From assembly GCA_023301545.1 (NCBI GenBank), contig JALZUI010000089.1, positions 1-20,591 of the forward strand: a DNA stretch of 20,591 bases, read 5' to 3'. A model generated the notes under the pieces. The model did no database searches. It worked only from the letters and a program-made list of their open reading frames with translations, and had not been told where the DNA came from. Both the position numbers and the translations under genes were made by a program. This document shows positions 7,090 through 13,279 of the stretch, piece after piece; the first letter of the stretch is position 1; each line of letters starts with the position of its first letter. Source of the stretch: Akkermansiaceae bacterium (GTDB taxonomy: Bacteria; Verrucomicrobiota; Verrucomicrobiia; Verrucomicrobiales; Akkermansiaceae).

Positions 7090-7721
7090 CCTGCTGCGAG
7101 TTGAGCTTTAGCCTGCTGAGTTGAAGCTACGGGATCATCCGCGCTTAAGAGTCCCGAGACGATAACAACTGATTCAGCCCCTGCTGCTTGAACCTCGGCG
7201 AGATTATCCAACTTAATTCCCCCAATACAGAACACGGGGATTTGTGTACCAACAGTGTCTTGCACGTAGGAAACATCTTGTAAGCCAATGGCCGCACGAC
7301 CCGCCTTCGTAGGCGTTGGGTATAAGGGACCGAACCCGATGTAATTAAAGCCCTCTTCCAAAGCCTCCTCGGCCTGCTCCACCGAATGCGTGGAACGACC
7401 TACAATCATCTGACTCCCCACAATCTCACGTACAGCGAGAAGCGTTCCGTCCTCCTGCCCGATATGGACACCATCAGCAGCGACCTCCTTTGCGATCTCT
7501 GGGTAGTCATTTACAATAAAGGGAATTTCAGCCTCCTGACAAAGCGGCTGAATCAGCTTCGCCCACGTACGAATATCGTCCAGCTCTTGGTTCTTGGCAC
7601 GGAGCTGGATCAGATCGACCCCGCCCTCGATCAATTGCTGAGTTCTCACCACTAAGTCTTCTGGCAAAACATAACCTAGATCGATGATTCCATAGAGAGT
7701 AGCCGTATCAATAGAGCGCAT
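7080..7721 (-). CDS. thiE: Thiamine phosphate synthase
   Basis: Joins HMP pyrophosphate and thiazole phosphate to make thiamine monophosphate, the coupling step of thiamine biosynthesis. The 213-residue protein is the usual length and shows the TIM-barrel motifs in order: DLIQLRAKN (36-44), FIVNDY (68-73, pyrimidine and Mg2+ binding), DGVHIGQED (83-91), GRSTHS (108-113), YIGFGPLYPTPTKAG (127-141, pyrophosphate binding) and PVFCIGGI (162-169), then VIVSGLL. No other thiamine gene and no TPP riboswitch is visible nearby, so it is a detached member of its pathway here. The ATG at 7721 starts MRSIDTATLYGIID, a normal ThiE start, but has no Shine-Dalgarno. A terminator at 7761-7790 separates it from the upstream hsp20 gene, so it needs its own promoter within about 40 bases. 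Confidence 0.93.
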   Translation of the reverse strand: MRSIDTATLYGIIDLGYVLPEDLVVRTQQLIEGGVDLIQLRAKNQELDDIRTWAKLIQPLCQEAEIPFIVNDYPEIAKEVAADGVHIGQEDGTLLAVREIVGSQMIVGRSTHSVEQAEEALEEGFNYIGFGPLYPTPTKAGRAAIGLQDVSYVQDTVGTQIPVFCIGGIKLDNLAEVQAAGAESVVIVSGLLSADDPVASTQQAKAQLAAGPN

Positions 7722-7760
7722 AATTTCAGACGCTAGGCCGTGTTCTCCCCGATCTCAACT

Positions 7761-7790
7761 AAAAAAAGAGAAGAGACCACTCGGCCTCTC
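7761..7790 (-). terminator. Intrinsic terminator of the hsp20 gene
   Basis: On the minus strand, GAGAGGCC, loop GAGT, GGTCTCTT forms an 8-bp stem with two G-U pairs. CTC and a run of seven T follow. It lies 34 bases after the hsp20 stop and before thiE, so it should end the hsp20 transcript. Confidence 0.8.
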
Positions 7791-7823
7791 CCCCAACACA
7801 CTATGAAATTAATAGCAAACGGA

Positions 7824-8183
7824 TCAACCGATCGCAATCACTCGCTCTGGCACCTCCACGACCTCGTACTTAGCGACCGTAACGGTTAGGATTCCGTCTT
7901 CTAGCTTAGCTACTAGGGCTTCAGCATCGGCATCCTCAGGGAGTTCAAAGGTTTTGTTATAATCAATGGTCACGACCGCATCTTCGGGGCTCTTCGCGAC
8001 AACAGAGAGAAAGCCTTCATGCTCGGTGACCTGTACCGCCTCTTTCTTAAGGCCAGGAATATGGAAGAGAGCGCGGTATTCAGTCTCCCCCTCCCGAAAA
8101 GGAGTAGGCACGGCTTCCTCTTCAAAAAAGCGGCTGTTTAAAAGACTGTATCGAACGGATGGTTGAGTTAATAGATTTTTCAT
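7824..8183 (-). CDS. Small heat-shock protein, Hsp20/alpha-crystallin family, short form
   Basis: A 119-residue ATP-independent holdase chaperone. The alpha-crystallin domain covers about 33-105: EYRALFHIPGLKKEAVQVTEHEGFLSV (two strands), FELPEDADAEALVAKLEDGILTVTVAK (79-105) with the family's A-x-L-x-x-G-I-L-T signature. The C-terminal tail ends RVIAIG, fitting the I/V-x-I motif that docks neighbouring subunits. Between LSVVAK and TFELPE only about 13 residues remain (65-77). Most bacterial relatives have about 25, with the E-R-s-y-G-x-F-x-R loop strand used for dimer swapping; that motif is missing here. The N-terminal arm is also short (about 32 residues). The start is well supported: GGAAGG lies 4 bases before the ATG, the best Shine-Dalgarno in the window. 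A terminator follows at 7761-7790. Divergent from the sugar dehydrogenase gene. Confidence 0.88.
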   Translation of the reverse strand: MKNLLTQPSVRYSLLNSRFFEEEAVPTPFREGETEYRALFHIPGLKKEAVQVTEHEGFLSVVAKSPEDAVVTIDYNKTFELPEDADAEALVAKLEDGILTVTVAKYEVVEVPERVIAIG

Positions 8184-8237
8184 ACACCTTCCCTATTGCA
8201 GGATACATACCAACAAGCACCCAAAGGCTACTCATCC

Positions 8238-8266
8238 CTTATAGAATAAAGATTAAATCACTCCAA
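8238..8266 (-). promoter_or_regulatory. Candidate sigma-70-like promoter of hsp20
   Basis: On the minus strand TTGGAG (8266-8261), a 17-base spacer, then TATAAG (8243-8238). The -10 matches 5 of 6 consensus bases, the -35 only 3 of 6. It would start RNA about 45 bases before the hsp20 ATG. No CIRCE element (TTAGCACTC repeat) is seen. Farther out, GGGACA (8303-8308) and TGTCCC (8333-8338) form a spaced inverted repeat that could be an operator. Confidence 0.4.
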
Positions 8267-8400
8267 TAGCAAATCACTCAGGAACCCCATACTCCCCCAA
8301 ACGGGACAAAAGGCCCTGCTTTTTAGACACTCTGTCCCACTCTTATCTAACCACCCCGATTGTCTCTTGATATTTTTCCTAGCTTACATAGCTTAGTGAA

Positions 8401-9528
8401 ATGAAGCCCTTACTTATCCTGTTCTTCCTCCTCGCGCCACTCAGCGCTCAGTCGCTTTATTGGCAGCGCGTGGGGTCAGATTTCACCTTCCCTGTAGAGA
8501 TGAAGGCGATCGGAGGGGGACAATTTATCGTATTGGAAAAACCAGGACGCCTCATCCTGACAGACTTTAATGGCAATAGAGGCGAAATCCTAGATTGGCA
8601 AAACCAAGTTCAATCCAGGGGGAATGAACAGGGATTCCTCTCCATTGCCCTCGCTCCCGACTTTAGCTCTTCGGGCCGTGCCTACTTTAACCTGATTAAT
8701 AAGAAAGGCTTCACCGAAATTTGGAGGTACACCTTTAACCCCCAAAAACTCTCCGAAGCCCGTAAACCAGCCGAGCTCCTCCTCAGCTTCAAGCAACCGT
8801 ATAGAAACCATAATGGTGGTTGGCTCGACTTCGGACCCGACGGAATGCTCTACATCGCGGTCGGTGATGGTGGCGCGGCTAATGACCCGAAGAATTACGC
8901 GCAAAACTTAGATTCCTACTTAGGGAAAATTCTCCGCATTGATGTTTCTGGAAACACCGGATACACCACCCCAAAGGACAACCCAAACTTGAGCCCGAGC
9001 AAACCTGAAATCTACGCCTATGGATTACGAAACCCTTGGCGTTGTTATTGGCAAGGAGACCAGCTCATCATTGCCGATGTCGGGCAAAGCGCGCATGAAG
9101 AAATTAATGTCGTATCTAAAGCCAAGCTCCGAGGAGCGAATTTCGGCTGGCGTCTGCGCGAAGGGTTAATCGCAACCCCAAAACATAAAGTAGGAGGAGA
9201 ACGCCCCTCCAATTCCATTCAGCCAGTCTTAACTTATCCTCATCAACTGCAAGAGCCTCTCTCGGGCATTTCTATCACGGGAGGCGTAACCTACAGTGGC
9301 TCGATCGCTAGCCTTAAAGGGTATTACTTCTTTGCCGACTACGGAGTGCCTAAAGTCTGGGCCACTAAGATCAATGAAACTTCATCTCAAGGATTAAAAC
9401 ACCTTAGCCCAGAAGCTAAACCTGATGCGGGACTCATTAATAATATCACCTCCTTTGCTAAAGATACCGCAGGCGAAATCTACATCATCTGCCAACACGG
9501 AGATATTTTCAAATTACGAAGTAAATAG
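8401..9528 (+). CDS. Secreted PQQ-dependent sugar dehydrogenase (soluble aldose dehydrogenase type)
   Basis: A 375-residue six-bladed beta-propeller of the glucose/sorbosone dehydrogenase family, which oxidises aldose sugars outside the cytoplasm using PQQ. It begins with a signal peptide (hydrophobic 4-13, cleavage near SAQS at 15-18). Family motifs appear in order: GNEQGFLSIALAPDF (74-88), NHNGGWLDFGPDGMLYIAVGDGG (136-158), LGKILRIDV (174-182), YGLRNPWR (207-214), then IADVGQ. His137 in NHNGG sits where soluble glucose dehydrogenases have the catalytic His. The YliI/Asd-like branch is more likely than the Acinetobacter sGDH, which is longer. No PQQ synthesis genes lie in the window, so the cofactor must come from elsewhere. 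TTGATA at 8367-8372 is too close to the ATG to be a clear -35. No Shine-Dalgarno. Followed after 90 bases by the acyl-activating enzyme gene. Confidence 0.9.
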   Translation: MKPLLILFFLLAPLSAQSLYWQRVGSDFTFPVEMKAIGGGQFIVLEKPGRLILTDFNGNRGEILDWQNQVQSRGNEQGFLSIALAPDFSSSGRAYFNLINKKGFTEIWRYTFNPQKLSEARKPAELLLSFKQPYRNHNGGWLDFGPDGMLYIAVGDGGAANDPKNYAQNLDSYLGKILRIDVSGNTGYTTPKDNPNLSPSKPEIYAYGLRNPWRCYWQGDQLIIADVGQSAHEEINVVSKAKLRGANFGWRLREGLIATPKHKVGGERPSNSIQPVLTYPHQLQEPLSGISITGGVTYSGSIASLKGYYFFADYGVPKVWATKINETSSQGLKHLSPEAKPDAGLINNITSFAKDTAGEIYIICQHGDIFKLRSK

Positions 9529-9541
9529 AAACTATCTACAG

Positions 9542-9570
9542 AATCGATAATTAAACGAAATCTATCGATT
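9542..9570. repeat. Perfect 8-bp inverted repeat between the dehydrogenase and ligase genes
   Basis: AATCGATA, 13-base spacer, TATCGATT. It sits 13 bases after the dehydrogenase stop and ends 48 bases before the next ATG. With no T-run it is a poor terminator; its place upstream of a start also fits an operator. Function unknown. Confidence 0.5.
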
Positions 9571-9618
9571 TAAAGAAATGCAACGCTCCTGCTAACTTCT
9601 CATTCGTCACACTACGCT

Positions 9619-11733
9619 ATGAATCATCTGCACAATCCCGAATCCATCCCTTCCACTGCACACCTTATCATTCCCAGCCGTCTTAATGCGGAGGAGTTCA
9701 CAACGCTGAAGGCTAGTTTAGGGGAGCGGAAAATTGTCTTAGTGATCGAAGGAGAAGGCACGCACACATTTCTTGATCAATGTGCTGATCACCAGATTAT
9801 CAAGTTTAGTAGCACCCTCCCTGAGCTCAAACCTCTTCTCGGTGCTGATGGAGTAGCTCTTTTTATTCCGCGTCAAGTTTCGGTACTGAAAGGCAGCCCG
9901 CTAGACATTCTACCAGAAACCTTAGCTACTCTCTGCACCTCGGACGTCCCACTCTCCCCCCTAGCCGTCCACCGTGCTCCAGACACTCAGCTAGCGATCA
10001 ATTCCACAAAGGATGAACCAGCTAGCCAGATGCGCTTTGGTGATTCCCTCACAGGACCAACCCAGACTCCTAGCAACCTCCTCCAAAACACCCTAATCGC
10101 AGCGGAAGCCTGTTTTAGCTCCCGAGACTTCCTAAAGGGTTCACTGAGCGCCAGCCTCTTCCGCGCCCTCTCCCAACATGGGGATACATGCTATGTCCAC
10201 GATGGTAACGACGACCAACGCCTCTCCTACGCCCGTCTTCAGGCCGCCTCCCTAGCGCTCTCCGACCTGATCTTAAAACGCACTACTAACAAACGCATAG
10301 GAATCATTCTCCCCCCAGGAAAAGCCGGTCTCATTGCGAACCTCGCCGTACTTTTCGCCGGGAAAGTCCCTGTAAACCTCAACTTTACCGCCGGAAAAAA
10401 GGCGATCGAAAGTTCGATTCAGCAAGCTGGGTTAGACTACTACATTACTGCCAGCGCCTTCATGGAAAAGGTACCGACCTTCCCCTGGCCCCTGGAAAGT
10501 CAATTAGTGTTGCTCGATCAGGTCGTTCAACAGCTCAAACCCAAGGCCCTGCTGTGGCTAGCCAAGCTCAAGCTCTCCTCTCCAAACCGCATCATCAAAA
10601 AACGAGGGTTACTAGAATCTAACAATAATGACGAAGCGATCTTGCTCTTCACCTCTGGTTCATCAGGCGAGCCCAAAGGAGTTCCTCTTTCCCACCGGAA
10701 CCTCCTCGCTAACATATGCCAATTCAGCTCGCGTCTCTCCTGCCAGCAAGGCTCTAGCCTCCTCGCTTGCCTGCCACTCTTTCATTCCTTTGGCGCTACC
10801 GTAACAACCTTCTTTCCTATTCTAGAAGGGCACAATATCGTCACCTACCCTAGCCCGCTCGAGACCAAAAAGCTTTCGCAACTCATCGATGAGCACCGGA
10901 TCACCTTCCTAACCTCAACCCCAACTTTTCTCCGAGGCTTCCTCCGGCATGCGACTAAAGAGCAGTTTGCCAAGCTCAAATTCGTCATCACAGCCGCCGA
11001 AAAACTACCAAAAAACCTCGCCCAAACCTTTGAGAATCGCCTGAACCATCTTCCCTATGAAGGATACGGATTAACCGAAACCTCCCCCGCGTCCTACATC
11101 AACTTACCAAACCCTGATATGCAGGAGGATTACCCAGTTCTCCCCAGCGCGAAGCCATGTACGGTTGGGCTTCCTCTCTGTGGGGTGGCTGTTCGCATCA
11201 CCGATCCTACATCAGGTGAGGAGCTCCCCCTTTCTGCTTCCGGTTGCATTTGGCTCAAGGGCGCCAACATCTTTACCGGCTACCTCAATAAGCCTGACCT
11301 CAGTGCGGAAGTTCTCCAAGACGGCTGGTTTAACACGGGAGATATCGGCCATGTAGACGAGGACGGATTCCTCACCCTAGATGGAAGACTCTCGCGTTTC
11401 TCAAAAATCGCTGGAGAAATGGTGCCTCACGAAACCGTTGAAGCTGAGATTAGTAAACTACTCGAACTCGATGGTGAAATTGAGCGTAAAATTGCGATTG
11501 TCGGTATCCCAGACGAAAAAAAAGGAGAGGCTCTAGTTCTCCTCTCCTGTATTGCCGAGCATCAAGCTGACGGCTTCATGCAAACTCTTAAAAAGCAGCT
11601 GATCGCCGCGGATATCCCCGCTTTATGGTGTCCACGTACTTTGGTACCGACAGACAGCATTCCTATTCTAGCCAGCGGAAAACTCGACCTCGCTGGTTGC
11701 AAGGCCGAGGTAACGGCTTCAGAGAAGGTCTAG
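9619..11733 (+). CDS. AMP-forming acyl-activating enzyme, Aas-like, with degenerate N-terminal domain
   Basis: A 704-residue protein. Residues about 175-700 form a complete adenylate-forming domain: LLFTSGSSGEPKGVPLSHRN (342-361, ATP P-loop), EGYGLTE (481-487), GWFNTGDIG (569-577), DGRLSRFSKIAGEMV (588-602) and the C-terminal catalytic lysine region SGKLD (Lys688). This enzyme type activates a fatty acid to acyl-AMP and passes it to CoA or ACP; the best overall resemblance is to the ligase half of Aas (acyl-ACP synthetase/lysophospholipid acyltransferase). The first 165 residues stand where Aas has its PlsC acyltransferase, and blocks such as GADGVALFIPRQ and DVPLSPLAV fit a remnant of that fold. 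They lack the catalytic HxxxxD motif and any membrane helix. I therefore expect ligase but not acyltransferase activity. Its stop is 4 bases from the stop of the convergent sulfatase gene. Confidence 0.85.
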   Translation: MNHLHNPESIPSTAHLIIPSRLNAEEFTTLKASLGERKIVLVIEGEGTHTFLDQCADHQIIKFSSTLPELKPLLGADGVALFIPRQVSVLKGSPLDILPETLATLCTSDVPLSPLAVHRAPDTQLAINSTKDEPASQMRFGDSLTGPTQTPSNLLQNTLIAAEACFSSRDFLKGSLSASLFRALSQHGDTCYVHDGNDDQRLSYARLQAASLALSDLILKRTTNKRIGIILPPGKAGLIANLAVLFAGKVPVNLNFTAGKKAIESSIQQAGLDYYITASAFMEKVPTFPWPLESQLVLLDQVVQQLKPKALLWLAKLKLSSPNRIIKKRGLLESNNNDEAILLFTSGSSGEPKGVPLSHRNLLANICQFSSRLSCQQGSSLLACLPLFHSFGATVTTFFPILEGHNIVTYPSPLETKKLSQLIDEHRITFLTSTPTFLRGFLRHATKEQFAKLKFVITAAEKLPKNLAQTFENRLNHLPYEGYGLTETSPASYINLPNPDMQEDYPVLPSAKPCTVGLPLCGVAVRITDPTSGEELPLSASGCIWLKGANIFTGYLNKPDLSAEVLQDGWFNTGDIGHVDEDGFLTLDGRLSRFSKIAGEMVPHETVEAEISKLLELDGEIERKIAIVGIPDEKKGEALVLLSCIAEHQADGFMQTLKKQLIAADIPALWCPRTLVPTDSIPILASGKLDLAGCKAEVTASEKV

Positions 11734-11737
11734 AACC

Positions 11738-13273
11738 TCAGTTCATAGAGTCTTCTAGTAGGCTCTTCGCCTTCTCTCTGAGCTTACCAAGTAATACACT
11801 ATACTCTTTATTACCCGCCAAGTTGTTCACCTCTAATGGATCTTCTTCTAGGTCGTAGAGCTCTTCTACCACAGGGTCATGCTCATGATATGAGAAGTAT
11901 TTGTAACGCTCAGTACGCACCCCACGGCTACGGTATGACTGATTATCCGCGATTAGCTGGGTATTCAGTTTGTCTTTATCACCTTTTTTAAGTTTGAACA
12001 TCTCTTCAATAAATAAATTCTCCATCAATACCGCCTCTCGCCATGTGGACATGTCTTGTGAGCCATCTAGCAAGCCACTTAAATCTAGCCCTTTCATTGA
12101 AGCAGGAGCTTCTAGTCCCATAAGAGATAATATCGTAGGAGCTACATCAGTCGATGAAACCATCGCATCAATGCGCGTTCCACGGCTAGATTCCTTAGCA
12201 CGGGGATCAAATATAATCAGAGGTTGTTTAACGGCCTCATCATACAAAATACACTTATCAAAAATCCCGTGCGCACCGTGGAATCGACCATTATCACTAG
12301 TGTAGATCACAATCGTATTATCAAGCTCTCCCATTTCTTCAAGCTTGTCCATTAGGCGCTTCACCTGCTGATCGACGGTATATCCTTGAACCGCAAAACG
12401 ACGAGTCCTTCTTTGGTACTCTTCAGGGGTTGCGGTACGCTGCAAATGCAACCTTGTCCCTCGTCCGTGATCTAACACTTTCGGTAATCGTTCATTCTTA
12501 CCAGCCACATAGTTACCAGGAACCCACATCTCTTTCCCTTCAAAAAGCTCCACATGAGGCCCATACATATCATCATCCTTGTCGTTTTTAACGGCATCAA
12601 AACTGACTGAGAGACAAAACGGTTGCCCACTCGGTTGTGTATCTAGGAAGTGGATCATGGAATCTCCCTTGATCAAAGTTCTCTCCTTTGGATCTCTCGT
12701 TTTACTGTGAATTTCGTTTAACCGTTCGTCAGTAGCATATGACTGGTGAACAAGATCACGGCCTCTTTTTCCAGCCCCAGGGATTATAGTATAGTAATCG
12801 AACTGGTCTGCCAGCATCGAGTCTAAGCGTTCTAAACGAACGCCAAACTTACCAACAAAGCCGGTACGATAGCCCGCTTTCTTTAATTGTGCTGGATAGC
12901 TATCAGCAAACTCTTCTGCGGTAAAAGCCCTGTCGTAAGGGTATGCAAAGCCTACTTGGTGATCAGAAAAGTAACGCCCCGTAAGCATAGTCGCGCGACT
13001 CGGCATACAAATAGCCACCGCATGGTAGGCATTATCAAACGTAACACCATTCGCCGCTAGCTTATCGATATGAGGAGTGACGACATCGGTCCGCCCGTAA
13101 CATCCAAGCGTATCCCAACGTTGATCATCCGTTAATAGGAATACAATATTAGGCTGCTTAGCGGGACTTACTTCATCAAGGTCAGCTTGAGCAACCTCTT
13201 TCTCTCCATGTAAAAGAGTTGAGCTCGCTAACGTAGCGCACACCACGAAAGATAGAAAATTTTTTTGTTTCAT
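11738..13273 (-). CDS. Secreted sulfatase, type I (formylglycine) family S1
   Basis: A 511-residue enzyme that hydrolyses sulfate esters, most likely on a carbohydrate. A signal peptide covers about residues 1-23. The N-terminal alkaline-phosphatase-like core has the metal site NIVFLLTDDQRWDTLGCYG (Asp49, Asp50) and the sulfatase signature CMPSRATMLTGR (89-100), in which Cys89 would be changed to formylglycine. Further site residues are FVGKFG (Lys142), TSDNG (Asp327, Asn328) and Lys340. The C-terminal subdomain ends with the usual ELYDLEEDPLEVNNLA (471-486). The exact substrate cannot be told. The beta-helix gene ends 6 bases upstream of the ATG, so both are one transcript and the substrate is probably shared. 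No formylglycine-generating or anSME gene is in the window. Convergent with the ligase gene, with a 4-base gap. Confidence 0.93.
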   Translation of the reverse strand: MKQKNFLSFVVCATLASSTLLHGEKEVAQADLDEVSPAKQPNIVFLLTDDQRWDTLGCYGRTDVVTPHIDKLAANGVTFDNAYHAVAICMPSRATMLTGRYFSDHQVGFAYPYDRAFTAEEFADSYPAQLKKAGYRTGFVGKFGVRLERLDSMLADQFDYYTIIPGAGKRGRDLVHQSYATDERLNEIHSKTRDPKERTLIKGDSMIHFLDTQPSGQPFCLSVSFDAVKNDKDDDMYGPHVELFEGKEMWVPGNYVAGKNERLPKVLDHGRGTRLHLQRTATPEEYQRRTRRFAVQGYTVDQQVKRLMDKLEEMGELDNTIVIYTSDNGRFHGAHGIFDKCILYDEAVKQPLIIFDPRAKESSRGTRIDAMVSSTDVAPTILSLMGLEAPASMKGLDLSGLLDGSQDMSTWREAVLMENLFIEEMFKLKKGDKDKLNTQLIADNQSYRSRGVRTERYKYFSYHEHDPVVEELYDLEEDPLEVNNLAGNKEYSVLLGKLREKAKSLLEDSMN

Positions 13274-13279
13274 ATTTAT

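Noticed and set aside
8303..8338. GGGACA...TGTCCC repeat as a CIRCE heat-shock operator
   Set aside because: CIRCE is TTAGCACTC-N9-GAGTGCTAA; neither the sequence nor the spacing (24 bases) fits.
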